Assembly: GCF_003002825.1 (NCBI RefSeq)
Contig: NZ_PVTE01000004.1
Location: forward strand, 248,001 to 312,000
Reading direction: 5' to 3'
Length of the DNA: 64,000 bases
DNA from: Spirosoma oryzae
GTDB lineage: Bacteria > Bacteroidota > Bacteroidia > Cytophagales > Spirosomataceae
Positions 9,083-17,435 of the stretch are shown one piece after another. The notes under the pieces were generated by a model that searched no databases, was not told where the DNA came from, and worked only from the letters and a program-made list of their open reading frames with translations. The position numbers were made by a program, and so were the translations under genes. Numbering within the stretch: position 1 is the first letter of the stretch; the number at the start of each line of letters is the position of its first letter.

Positions 9083-9805
9083 CTAGCCGTTTACCGCTTT
9101 CCGGTGCGTCCGGCCCTGCCGGTGAATCTGGGCCAGCCGCTTATCGGCCTGTTCGATTACCCATTCGATCTGCTCTTCGATGGCCATGTGCGACGTATCG
9201 AGCAGCACGGCATCGGGGGCCTGCACCAGCGGGCTCTCTGACCGAGTGCTGTCGATCCGGTCGCGCTTTTCGAGATTTTCGATGATCGCGCCGAGGTTGA
9301 CCATTTCGCCCTTGCCGAGCAACTCCTGCTGCCGACGCCGGGCGCGGGTTTCCACGTCGGCGGTCATGAACACTTTGACTTCGGCATCGGGAAATACTTT
9401 GGTGCCGATGTCGCGGCCATCCATCACGACGCCCCGTTTCCGGCCCATCTTCTGCTGCTGCGCAACCATGGCCCAGCGCACTTCAGGAATCGCGCTTACT
9501 TCGCTGACGATGTTGGAGATAAACATCGTCCGGATTTCTTCTTCCACGTTCAGCCCATTCAGGCAGGTTTCGTTTTTACCCGTGCGCGTGTTGAAATTGA
9601 ACGTGATATGAATGTTGTCGAGCGCGGCCAGCACCTCATTCGTGTTGGAGAGTGAGACGTGCTCGCGGCTAAAAAACAGGCTGACGGCCCGGTACATGGC
9701 CCCTGTGTCGATATATGCGTATCCCATTCGGGCAGCTACGGCTTTGGCGGTCGTACTTTTTCCGCAGCTTGAGTAGCCATCAATGGCAATGACGATCTTC
9801 GGCAT
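9083..9805 (-). CDS. cmk: Cytidylate kinase
   Basis: A 240-residue enzyme that phosphorylates CMP/dCMP with ATP in pyrimidine nucleotide synthesis. The P-loop is GYSSCGKST at residues 9-17, followed by the CMP-binding segment YIDTGAMYRAV. The segment VVMDGRDIGTKVFPDAEVKV and the lid region with ETRARRRQQEL are also characteristic. Length is normal for the family, with a short basic tail (RQGRTHRKAVNG). It is the first gene of a two-gene unit with the FAD oxidoreductase. A TAnnTTTG promoter box lies about 140 bases upstream. Confidence 0.96.
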   Translation of the reverse strand: MPKIVIAIDGYSSCGKSTTAKAVAARMGYAYIDTGAMYRAVSLFFSREHVSLSNTNEVLAALDNIHITFNFNTRTGKNETCLNGLNVEEEIRTMFISNIVSEVSAIPEVRWAMVAQQQKMGRKRGVVMDGRDIGTKVFPDAEVKVFMTADVETRARRRQQELLGKGEMVNLGAIIENLEKRDRIDSTRSESPLVQAPDAVLLDTSHMAIEEQIEWVIEQADKRLAQIHRQGRTHRKAVNG

Positions 9806-9940
9806 GACAGACTAATCCGCCGAAGCGGGAGATTATTGCGTTTATGGGTTGTCGTCTAAGGTTCGATGGAGCCCGATCAAGCGTATACATTGCCCGCACC
9901 ATTGACCATTGGTCGTTATACCTTACACGTCCTTCCAGGG

Positions 9941-9973
9941 CAAAAATAACCACAAAACACCCGATAGGCCAAA
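9941..9973 (-). promoter_or_regulatory. Putative promoter for cmk (TTTG-N21-TAnnTTTG)
   Basis: On the minus strand TTTG (9970-9973) is followed after 21 bases by TATTTTTG (9941-9948), matching the Bacteroidota -33/-7 consensus TTTG...TAnnTTTG. Transcription would start near 9935 and leave a leader of about 130 bases before the cmk ATG at 9805. The match is by motif only. Confidence 0.45.
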
Positions 9974-9977
9974 CCGA

Positions 9978-10628
9978 TTACCCGTTCCGGCGGGTCAGGT
10001 AGTCGGCCTTGGTCATGGCAAAAATGTGTTCGTCGAGATACTGATTGTTTTTCACGGCTGCCTGACGCAGTACGGCTTCGGGATAGAAACCAGCCGACTC
10101 CAGCACCCGCATCGACCCCCGGTTGCCTTCCAGCACGCAGGCAAATACCCGGTTGACCTGAAAGTTTTCGAAGATATACTGCGTCAGTACCGGCACAGCC
10201 TCGCTCATGATACCCTGCCCCCAAAACGGCTCGCCCAGCCAATAACCGATCTCGGCATTGTACCGGTAGATGTCGTCTTTTACGGTGAAGCCGATGTTGC
10301 CCACCGCCTTCCCGTCGATCTCCACCGCAAAGTTGTTGGGTTGCTGGTACGACTTGTTCGACCGCACCCACGAGTGCGCATCGCGGGGGGTGTACGGGTA
10401 CGGAAAAAAGTCGCGGACGTTGTTCCAGATTAGCCGGTTACTGGCGTAATAGGACAGCGTATCTTCATCGCCTTCGCGCCAGGGGCGCAGGCGACATCGG
10501 GTTAGTTGAAAGGTGGTCGAGATAGCGATCAAGGTCAGGTCTGGGGTATAGGTACTAAACAATTGTCGCTCGTAAATGTTGACGGCCGGCGCGCCAATAT
10601 TCCGTCGTCGGGCGCTAAAAAATTTCAT
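9978..10628 (-). CDS. GNAT family N-acetyltransferase (RimJ/RimL-like)
   Basis: About 216 residues. The domain begins at FQLTRCRLRPWREGDED and contains the acetyl-CoA-binding segment LGEPFWGQGIMSEAV (Q/RxxGxG/A type) and NRVFACVLEGNRGSMRVLESAGF, the conserved C-terminal half of the RimJ/RimL group. Substrates of this group range from ribosomal protein N-termini to antibiotics, so the target is not predictable. The ATG at 10628 is chosen. A longer frame to 10730 would run into the divergent receptor gene, and a still shorter start nearer the domain is possible. Confidence 0.85.
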   Translation of the reverse strand: MKFFSARRRNIGAPAVNIYERQLFSTYTPDLTLIAISTTFQLTRCRLRPWREGDEDTLSYYASNRLIWNNVRDFFPYPYTPRDAHSWVRSNKSYQQPNNFAVEIDGKAVGNIGFTVKDDIYRYNAEIGYWLGEPFWGQGIMSEAVPVLTQYIFENFQVNRVFACVLEGNRGSMRVLESAGFYPEAVLRQAAVKNNQYLDEHIFAMTKADYLTRRNG

Positions 10629-10738
10629 CGGGAATATACGACCATTCACACCACATCTGGCGGGGTTGGTCGGAAAAGACGAGTGTCCGGCACCGCAACA
10701 GCTCACCTTTGATCCATCAAGGCAAAACACACCCGCTC

Positions 10739-12931
10739 ATGAACTGGATCGCGCTACTTCTCACTTGTCTGCTCACCGTCAGCGCATCGGCACAAACTGT
10801 ACTCACCGGACGCATTACCGACCACAACGGACACGGCCTGCCGGGTGCCAACGTGATGCTGCGCGGTACCTACGATGGCACCAGCACCGACAGCACCGGC
10901 GCGTTTCGGTTCAGTACCAGCCGGAAAGATACGGCTACTCTCGTTGTCTCGTATATTGGCTACGAACCAACCCGTCAGAAAATTACCATCGGCCCAAACC
11001 CCATCAGCGTTCGGCTGAATGAACTGGCCAACGAATTGAATACCGTCGTTGTAACGGCCGGTGTGTTCGAAGCCTCCGACTCGAAACGCATGACAATGCT
11101 CAAACCGATGGACATCGTGACGACGGCCGGGGGCGGTGCCGACATTACTTCCGTGATGAACCTACTGCCCGGTGCCCAACGGGTAGGCGAACAAAACGGT
11201 CTGTTCGTACGGGGCGGTTCGGGCGAAGAAGCCAAGATCGTCATCGACGGCATGATCGTGCAGAACCCATTCTTCAGTCAGTCGCCCAATCTCCAGTCGC
11301 GGGGACGATTTCAGCCATTCATGTTCAAAGGCACTTCCTTCAGCACGGGCGGCTACTCAGCCCAGTATGGACAGGCCCTATCGAGCGTACTGCTGCTGAA
11401 CACCACCGATCAGAATCAAAACGAGGGACTGGGTATCAGCGTAAACCTGGCCAACGCCGGCCTGACGTACGACCACGCCACCCGCAACGCATCGATTTCG
11501 GCAACGGGCTACTACGGCAACCTGAAACCTCTGTTCGCTCTGGTACCGCAAAACGTCGACTGGACACACGTGCCAGAGCTGGGTGGCGGCTCGCTGACAT
11601 ATCGCTTACAACCCAGCAAAACGGGCATGCTAAAATTTTACGGTATGTATTCCAACAGTGTGGTCGGCATGAACTTCGTCGATCCCAGCAGCGAAACGGG
11701 TAAAACGGCATTCAACCAGCGGAACACCAATATCTTCGTCACCAGCACGTACACTGATAGATGGGCCAACGGTAACTGGCAACTGATGTCGGGGCTGTCG
11801 TATAGCCATGACGTCGACGCAACGACCTACGGCACATTGGATTTCGGGCGGGGCACCGATCGTTTACAGGGTCGGGCCATGCTGACACGGTCACTCGGCG
11901 GCAAACTCGGCAATCAGCTATTGTTCGGCACCGAAGGCAGTCGGGTGACCTACCGCAATGCGATAGCCGGTACGCCGTACTCGCTGGTCGACACCTATGG
12001 GGCCGTATTTTTCGAATCGCAGGTATACGCAGGCCGGAAGCTGGCTATTCAGTCGGGTATTCGGGGCGAATATTCGTCGGTACTCAACCGCTTTAACCTG
12101 GCCCCCCGCGTATCGATGGCCTACAAAACTGGCCTGTACAGCCAGGTATCGCTGGCTTACGGACAGTTCTATCAGACACCCGATGCCCGCTACTTATACC
12201 GCAATACGAGTCTGAACTACGAACGGGCCGACCATCTGATTTTGAATTACCAGATCATTCGTAACAAGCGTACGTTTCGCATCGAGACGTATTACAAAAA
12301 CTACGCGCAGCTCGTCCGGGAGTTCACCGGTCCCAACGGCACGCTCGGTCCCTACGACGCAAACCCGTATCGATTCCCCTGGGGCCAGACCAACAATACG
12401 GGCTACGGCTACGCCAAAGGGTTCGACCTGTTCTGGCGCGATCAGCAAACCATCAAAGGGCTGGACTACTGGATTACGTACAGTTTTGTCGATTCGAAGC
12501 GGCTCTTCCAGCAATTTCCGACACTGGCCACGCCATCGTTCATCTCAAATCATAACATCGCACTGATCGGCAAACGGTATTTCGAGAAAATCAGCACGAA
12601 CGTGGGACTCACGTATACGATCAGCACAGGCCGCCCGTACTACAACCCAACCAACCCGACCTTTCTCGCTGACCGCACACCAGCCGTGACGAACCTGAGC
12701 TTTTCAGCCAGTCACCTGACGCACATCGGTAAGAATCTGACGATCCTCTACGCCAGCGTCGACAATATGCTGAACACCCGTAATGTCTACACCTATCTGT
12801 ACACCCCCAATCGCAACGACGGCAGCGCGCCGACTCGGTACGCCGTCGGTCCGGCCTCGTACCGCAGCTTTTTCGTCGGTGGCATCGTCATGCTGTCGCG
12901 CAAAGCCAAGGTCGACGTGCGGCAATTATAA
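10739..12931 (+). CDS. TonB-dependent receptor with carboxypeptidase-regulatory N-terminal domain
   Basis: A 730-residue outer-membrane receptor. A signal peptide (MNWIALLLTCLLTVSASAQ) precedes a carboxypeptidase-D-regulatory-like domain (about 20-100: LTGRITDHNGHGLPGANVML to SYIGYEPTRQKI). The plug follows (about 110-220, with FVRGGSGEEAKIVIDGM and GGYSAQYGQALSS) and then a 22-strand-type barrel to the C-terminus. These receptors take up substrates across the outer membrane using TonB/ExbBD energy. No SusD-like partner follows, so the ligand is open. The ATG at 10739 is preferred over 10709 because it begins directly at the signal peptide. The next gene starts 108 bases downstream in the same direction. 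Confidence 0.92.
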   Translation: MNWIALLLTCLLTVSASAQTVLTGRITDHNGHGLPGANVMLRGTYDGTSTDSTGAFRFSTSRKDTATLVVSYIGYEPTRQKITIGPNPISVRLNELANELNTVVVTAGVFEASDSKRMTMLKPMDIVTTAGGGADITSVMNLLPGAQRVGEQNGLFVRGGSGEEAKIVIDGMIVQNPFFSQSPNLQSRGRFQPFMFKGTSFSTGGYSAQYGQALSSVLLLNTTDQNQNEGLGISVNLANAGLTYDHATRNASISATGYYGNLKPLFALVPQNVDWTHVPELGGGSLTYRLQPSKTGMLKFYGMYSNSVVGMNFVDPSSETGKTAFNQRNTNIFVTSTYTDRWANGNWQLMSGLSYSHDVDATTYGTLDFGRGTDRLQGRAMLTRSLGGKLGNQLLFGTEGSRVTYRNAIAGTPYSLVDTYGAVFFESQVYAGRKLAIQSGIRGEYSSVLNRFNLAPRVSMAYKTGLYSQVSLAYGQFYQTPDARYLYRNTSLNYERADHLILNYQIIRNKRTFRIETYYKNYAQLVREFTGPNGTLGPYDANPYRFPWGQTNNTGYGYAKGFDLFWRDQQTIKGLDYWITYSFVDSKRLFQQFPTLATPSFISNHNIALIGKRYFEKISTNVGLTYTISTGRPYYNPTNPTFLADRTPAVTNLSFSASHLTHIGKNLTILYASVDNMLNTRNVYTYLYTPNRNDGSAPTRYAVGPASYRSFFVGGIVMLSRKAKVDVRQL

Positions 12932-13039
12932 TGGACCTCATACTCACCAACAGCGGCTGACCTCCCCGGCAGCGGCCGCTTACCTTCTTTCTTCTCTCAT
13001 CTTTCTTCTCACATCTTATTTCTTTCTTCGCAAAGCCAA

Positions 13040-13693
13040 ATGAAAACTCTTGTCATCACTCTGCTTACAGCCCTGTTGGGTATAACTACCCCCACACTGG
13101 CCCAGTCGCCCCAGTACAAACAGGCGATGACCGACGCCCTGACGGCCATGAACAACTTTCGTGGTCAGCCTTCAGCAACCGACCTGCTGACTGTAGCCAA
13201 CCAGTTTGAACGAATCGCCACCGTAGAATCCGGCGAATGGTTGCCTCGTTACTACGCCGGCTTGAACTACGTGTACCTCGGGTTTATGGGAAAAGATCAG
13301 GCCGAGAAAGACAAGTACCTCGATCAGGCGGACGTGAACCTGAAAGCTGCCGAAGCCATCTCGCCCAAAAACGACGAACTGGCGGTTCTGAAAGCATACA
13401 TTGCGCAGTCGCGCATGATCGTCGACCCAATGAATCGCTGGCAGCAGTACGGCCCCCTGTTTCAGTCGGGTATCGAGCAGGCCAAAGCCATGAACCCGGC
13501 CAACCCACGTCCCTATGTACTCGAAGGGTCGTCGCTGATGTACACGCCCGCCCAGTTTGGCGGTGGTGCCGACAAAGCCTGTCCGGTGCTGAAGCAGGCG
13601 ATGGAAAAATTCGCGACCTTCAAGCCAGCCAGTGAATTTGCCCCCGGCTGGGGCAAGCAGCAGGTCGAACCCCTGCTGGCGAAGTGTAAATAG
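13040..13693 (+). CDS. Secreted TPR-like protein of unknown function
   Basis: A 217-residue protein with signal peptide MKTLVITLLTALLGITTPTLAQ. The mature part is helical, and segments such as WLPRYYAGLNYVYLGFM, YLDQADVNLKAAEAISPKND and GIEQAKAMNPANPRPYVLEG look like degenerate tetratricopeptide units. There are two Cys (KACPV and the C-terminal AKCK). It follows the TonB receptor and may be co-transcribed with it, which hints at a periplasmic accessory role, but no function is recognised. Confidence 0.82.
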   Translation: MKTLVITLLTALLGITTPTLAQSPQYKQAMTDALTAMNNFRGQPSATDLLTVANQFERIATVESGEWLPRYYAGLNYVYLGFMGKDQAEKDKYLDQADVNLKAAEAISPKNDELAVLKAYIAQSRMIVDPMNRWQQYGPLFQSGIEQAKAMNPANPRPYVLEGSSLMYTPAQFGGGADKACPVLKQAMEKFATFKPASEFAPGWGKQQVEPLLAKCK

Positions 13694-13700
13694 CAGCAAG

Positions 13701-13804
13701 CCGGTATACGGCTTACAGTGTTCGGTATACGGTTCACAGTTTATCTGCATGCCCAACATACGTTACCGAACACTGTATCCTGAAAACCGAAAATCGTAAA
13801 CCGA
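13701..13804. repeat. Heptamer-periodic inverted element 1
   Basis: The left arm (13701-13745) and the inverted right arm (13760-13804) are each built of six degenerate 7-base units (RGTNTWC; variants include GGTATAC, GGCTTAC, AGTGTTC, GGTTCAC, GGTTTTC). Arms are separated by about 14 unrelated bases. The element starts 7 bases after the upstream stop and ends 3 bases before the histidine-kinase ATG, so it makes up the whole spacer. Confidence 0.85.
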
Positions 13805-13807
13805 CTT

Positions 13808-15298
13808 ATGACCCGCGAACAACTTATCGATACGCTTGGCAAAAACGGTCGGCGGCTGACAATGAAAGCCGGCGAGCTGGTTGGCTTCGATTTCAGCGGG
13901 CTCGATCTGACGCAGGCTGATTTCCGGTTCGCCGACCTGCGACGGGCCAATTTTCGGGGTGCTATTTTGCGGCAGGCCGACCTCCGCTACGCCAACCTAA
14001 GCGGAGCTGACCTTACCGACGCCGACTTGTACGGAGCAAACCTGAACTTCTGTGGTCTGTCGGATACCAAGCTCACGGGGGCCAATATGGAAGGCGCTTC
14101 GCTGAATTACTCCGTGGGCCAGGGGCACCAGTCACTGAAGAAGCTACCCGCCGAGCCGATTACGCTGACCACTATTCTGCAAAAGCCCGGCTGGGGTCTT
14201 ATGATCGGGGCCTTACTGGGCGCACTGCTCATCTACGGCTGTAACGCGGTTGTCTTTTTCACCAACCTGATTGTCACGGCGAAAGACCCGGTACTGGTCG
14301 GGTTATACCGCTTCCTGATCGTACAAAACCTGTCCGACGGCATAGTTATGTTTCTGCTGGTCTGGGCCATGTCGATCTGGCTGGCGCGACACGTTGCCAA
14401 ACCCTGGAAACGGCATTTAATTATCACTTTAGTCGTACTAGTCAGTTTCTTTATCGTCAACACCGGAATCTACTTCCTGATTGGCAAACCCAGTATCGAC
14501 GAACTGCGAAAGCGTTCCGAAGAAGCCTACGTCAACGCGCCGTGGTATTGCTACGTGGTCGGTGATCTGCTGGTTGCCAACTTTTTCTTATACATCCTGC
14601 AACAGGGTCGACAAATGACACGCAAGCTCTCCGAGCAGGAATTCCAGTTGCTCAATCTGGAACAGCTGAAAACCCGTGCTGAACTCGACGCGCTACAGGC
14701 GAAAATCAACCCGCATTTCCTGTACAACGCCCTCAACAGCATTGCTAGCCTGGTTCACGACGATCCCGACAAGGCGGAGGAAATGACGCTGCTGCTGTCG
14801 AAGCTGTTTCGGTATTCGACCGGGCGCGACGGTGAACTGTTTGCATCGCTGGCCGACGAACTGGAAATGGTACGCACCTACCTACAGGTCGAAAAAGTAC
14901 GCTTCGGCAACCGACTAACCTTCACCGTCGACATCAGCAACGATGCGTTGACTTCGTTGCGGCTACCGCAGTTCCTGCTACAACCCATCGTCGAAAATGC
15001 CATCAAACACGGTATTGCCAAGCGGGCGGAGTCGGGCCGGATCGACGTGCGGATTTACGAAAAAGCCGATTATCTGCATCTTTGCGTACACGACAACGGC
15101 CCTGCTTTTCCCGACGATATGGGGGGCGGCTACGGCCTGCGCAGCATCCAGGACAAACTGAACCTGCTCTACGGCGACGATGCCAGCGTTGAGTTTCAGA
15201 ATTTTCCGCTCAAGCAAGTCCTTATCTCGATCCGGCTGGACCGTATCAATACGCCCCCGGTCGGTACCGCATCCCCTACCCGGCCAACACCGGCCTAG
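13808..15298 (+). CDS. LytS-type sensor histidine kinase with N-terminal pentapeptide repeats
   Basis: A 496-residue membrane kinase. Residues about 28-105 are pentapeptide repeats (A(D/N)LxX pattern: DLTQADFRFADLRRANFRG, ADLTDADLYGANL), predicted to form a right-handed beta helix. Four hydrophobic segments follow near 125-148, 163-190, 199-222 and 246-265. The kinase core is of the His_kinase family (PF06580): AKINPHFLYNALNSI with phospho-acceptor His303, and an HATPase region ending in DNGPAFPDDMGGGYGLRS. It pairs with the LytTR regulator that starts 4 bases after its stop. The stimulus is unknown. The pentapeptide domain before the first membrane segment would lie on the cytoplasmic side. 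Confidence 0.93.
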   Translation: MTREQLIDTLGKNGRRLTMKAGELVGFDFSGLDLTQADFRFADLRRANFRGAILRQADLRYANLSGADLTDADLYGANLNFCGLSDTKLTGANMEGASLNYSVGQGHQSLKKLPAEPITLTTILQKPGWGLMIGALLGALLIYGCNAVVFFTNLIVTAKDPVLVGLYRFLIVQNLSDGIVMFLLVWAMSIWLARHVAKPWKRHLIITLVVLVSFFIVNTGIYFLIGKPSIDELRKRSEEAYVNAPWYCYVVGDLLVANFFLYILQQGRQMTRKLSEQEFQLLNLEQLKTRAELDALQAKINPHFLYNALNSIASLVHDDPDKAEEMTLLLSKLFRYSTGRDGELFASLADELEMVRTYLQVEKVRFGNRLTFTVDISNDALTSLRLPQFLLQPIVENAIKHGIAKRAESGRIDVRIYEKADYLHLCVHDNGPAFPDDMGGGYGLRSIQDKLNLLYGDDASVEFQNFPLKQVLISIRLDRINTPPVGTASPTRPTPA

Positions 15299-15302
15299 TT
15301 TT

Positions 15303-16103
15303 ATGAAACTCCCCCTTACGACCCTCCTCATCGACGACGAACCACTCGCCATCAATCGACTACGTCGACTCCTCGACAAACACCGTGACGTATTTACCAT
15401 TATCGGCGATGCCGCCAACGGTGCAGAAGGCTTATCGATGATCGAAACCACCCAGCCCGACCTGGTTTTTCTGGACATTGAAATGCCCTTGCTGAACGGG
15501 TTTGAAATGCTGTCACGCGTCAACACGATGCCGCTGGTCGTCTTTGCCACCGCCTTCGATCAGTACGCCATCCGCGCCTTCGAAGAAAATTCGGTCGACT
15601 ACCTGCTCAAGCCAATCGAAGCCGACCGGCTGGCCCGCACGGCCCAGAAAATCCGATCTATGGCCGAACGCAGTACCACGTCGCATAATGCTGCCAACGA
15701 ATCGACTGCGCTGCCCATGGCTACCGAAAACGTAATGCGCCTGCTGGCGCAGATGCAACCCAAAAAAGAGATTTACTCGATTTCGGTGAAGATGGGCGAC
15801 AAGATCCGGCTCATCCCCCTGTCCGACATCGTTTATTTTGAAGCCGAAGACAAGTACGTCTTTCTCGCGACGACCGACGGGCAGAAATTTCTGACGTCCT
15901 ACACCCTGACAACCCTGAGTGAGAAATTACCCGACACGTTTGTGCGCGTCAGCCGCTCAGCGATGATTAACCGGCAGAAAATCAGCGAGGCTCACAAACA
16001 TTTCGACGGCAAGTTCCAACTGGTTATGGGCGACAAAAAAGCGACTCGTCTAACCACCGGTACCACCTATAGCGACACCGTACGGCAGCTACTCGACTTA
16101 TAA
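15303..16103 (+). CDS. LytTR-family response regulator
   Basis: A 266-residue regulator. The receiver domain (about 8-125) begins LLIDDEPLAINRLRRLL and has the phospho-acceptor Asp58 in FLDIEMPLLNGFEM; the conserved Thr/Ser and Lys region is VVFATAFDQYAIRAF and YLLKPIEADRL. After a linker, the C-terminal LytTR DNA-binding domain has IYFEAEDKYVFLATTDGQKF and FVRVSRSAMINRQKI. It is the cognate partner of the upstream histidine kinase. The ATG at 15303 is used; a longer frame from 15180 lies inside the kinase gene. Confidence 0.95.
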   Translation: MKLPLTTLLIDDEPLAINRLRRLLDKHRDVFTIIGDAANGAEGLSMIETTQPDLVFLDIEMPLLNGFEMLSRVNTMPLVVFATAFDQYAIRAFEENSVDYLLKPIEADRLARTAQKIRSMAERSTTSHNAANESTALPMATENVMRLLAQMQPKKEIYSISVKMGDKIRLIPLSDIVYFEAEDKYVFLATTDGQKFLTSYTLTTLSEKLPDTFVRVSRSAMINRQKISEAHKHFDGKFQLVMGDKKATRLTTGTTYSDTVRQLLDL

Positions 16104-16183
16104 GCGGTATACGGTTTTCAGGAGCCGGTTTACGGTGAATTACTTGCGGATCACCGAATACCGTAAACTGAAAACCGTATACC
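16104..16183. repeat. Heptamer-periodic inverted element 2
   Basis: The left arm (16104-16140) starts at the first base after the regulator stop. The right arm (16151-16183) ends 9 bases before the SUI1-like start. Units include GGTATAC, GGTTTTC, AGTTTAC, GGTATTC. The outer 14 bases of the two arms pair perfectly. Confidence 0.85.
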
Positions 16184-16192
16184 TTTACCAGT

Positions 16193-16528
16193 ATGAGCAA
16201 GAAAAATCGGTCGGGCGTTGTCTACTCGACGAATCCTGATTTCCAGTATCAGGCTGATAATATGCCGGACGTCGACACATTGGCACCGGCCCAGCAAAAC
16301 CTTAAAATCTGGCTGGTCAAGCTGGGGGGTAGCAAAGTGGTTACGGCCGTGCGGGAGTTCATCGGCACCGACGCAGACCTGGCCGATCTGGGTAAACAGC
16401 TAAAAGCCGCCTGCGGAACAGGCGGCTCAGTAAAAGACGGCGAAATTCTGATTCAGGGCGACCACCGCGACAAAGTACTGACGTGGCTCACCGGCAAAGG
16501 CTATAAAGCAAAGAAAGCGGGCGGCTGA
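16193..16528 (+). CDS. SUI1/eIF1-like translation factor (YciH family)
   Basis: A 111-residue protein matching bacterial eIF1/SUI1 homologues. The conserved part is NLKIWLVKLGGSKVVTAVREFIGTD, then LGKQLKAACGTGGSVKDGEILIQGDHRDKV and a basic C-terminus (GYKAKKAGG). In E. coli YciH is thought to influence start-site fidelity; a role here is inferred by homology only. It is transcribed in the same direction as the two-component genes but separated by a heptamer element. Confidence 0.93.
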   Translation: MSKKNRSGVVYSTNPDFQYQADNMPDVDTLAPAQQNLKIWLVKLGGSKVVTAVREFIGTDADLADLGKQLKAACGTGGSVKDGEILIQGDHRDKVLTWLTGKGYKAKKAGG

Positions 16529-16535
16529 CCGGCGG

Positions 16536-17432
16536 TCAGGGTTTCTCCTGCCGCACCTGTTCAATCAGCGACAGGACTTCAGCAAGGTCCATCTCAAACG
16601 TATCGGCGATTGTTTCGGCATCCATACCCAGCTTGAGCGCACCTTTGACAAGTTTGCGGTTTATTTCCACGCGTCCTTCCATTCGTAGTTGATCGGCTCC
16701 ATTCATGGCAGCTTCTTCGGTTTCTTTGGATACTGTACTAAAGATAAAGACAATGTCTGAACCAGTCAAGTTCGTCGTTTCGAGCAGGTACAGGAACGTC
16801 GGCAAAACCACCGACATTAGTTCATCAACGGCGATACCCTGCATCAGTCGCTGTATATTCTGACGAATATAATCGGCAAACTGCTTATCCTGCCGATGCT
16901 TCATCAGCGCAGCCGATACCGTCAGAAATCGGTTTCGGAACGTGAAGATCTGCTTATCACTAAGCGCAGTCAAATTGACCAGCAAGTAGTCGAATTCGGG
17001 AAAGAACGGCTTAACCAGCGCATTCATGCCCAATAGCGACGCAGCAAATGGTAGGTGCTGCCAGGTGTCGGTGCCGTGGTAGATCAGTACCGGAATTACC
17101 GGCGTCAGCTTCTGACCGTGCTCGACATCCTGTTGCCAGCGATTCAATAGGTAGCGCATCAACTGTAGATGCGGATGCGCTACCGTATAACTTTTGTGCT
17201 CCAGTAACAAAGCAATCTGAACAGGCATGCCGTCGTCCAGCAGACAATCGTAGACCAGATCGGCAAAATGCTCATTGAGTTCGTCATCAATGTACGAATT
17301 CGTTGTCAGCACCAGCGAATCGAGCCGGATGGCCTGTCGTAACGCAGCCGGAAATAGCGATTCGATCAGCGAAGCGACGACATCCGGTTGCGAAAACGCA
17401 GCTTTGAATAACTTGTCGTGCGGATTGTTCAT
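16536..17432 (-). CDS. Rpn-family PD-(D/E)XK nuclease / putative transposase
   Basis: A 298-residue protein of the Rpn family (PF04754). The start NNPHDKLFKAAFSQPDVVASLIESLFP is the family signature. A likely PD-(D/E)xK site is formed by the Asp in HFADLVYDCLL and the ExK of ALLLEHKSY. IPVLIYHGTDTW is also conserved, and the C-terminus is a variable helical tail with the GADQLRMEGRVEINRKLVKG type segment. E. coli RpnA to RpnE are DNA endonucleases that promote RecA-independent recombination. Its start is 3 bases after the stop of the peptide transporter, an unusual apparent operon partner. It converges with the SUI1-like gene. Confidence 0.88.
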   Translation of the reverse strand: MNNPHDKLFKAAFSQPDVVASLIESLFPAALRQAIRLDSLVLTTNSYIDDELNEHFADLVYDCLLDDGMPVQIALLLEHKSYTVAHPHLQLMRYLLNRWQQDVEHGQKLTPVIPVLIYHGTDTWQHLPFAASLLGMNALVKPFFPEFDYLLVNLTALSDKQIFTFRNRFLTVSAALMKHRQDKQFADYIRQNIQRLMQGIAVDELMSVVLPTFLYLLETTNLTGSDIVFIFSTVSKETEEAAMNGADQLRMEGRVEINRKLVKGALKLGMDAETIADTFEMDLAEVLSLIEQVRQEKP

Positions 17433-17435
17433 TGG

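Noticed and set aside
13172-13759. 195-codon open frame on the minus strand
   Set aside because: It is antisense to the secreted TPR-like gene with signal peptide and runs into a heptamer element.
13701-13804. Tandem short repeats considered as a CRISPR array
   Set aside because: The units are 7 bases, degenerate and without spacers, and they are arranged as inverted arms; no cas genes are present.
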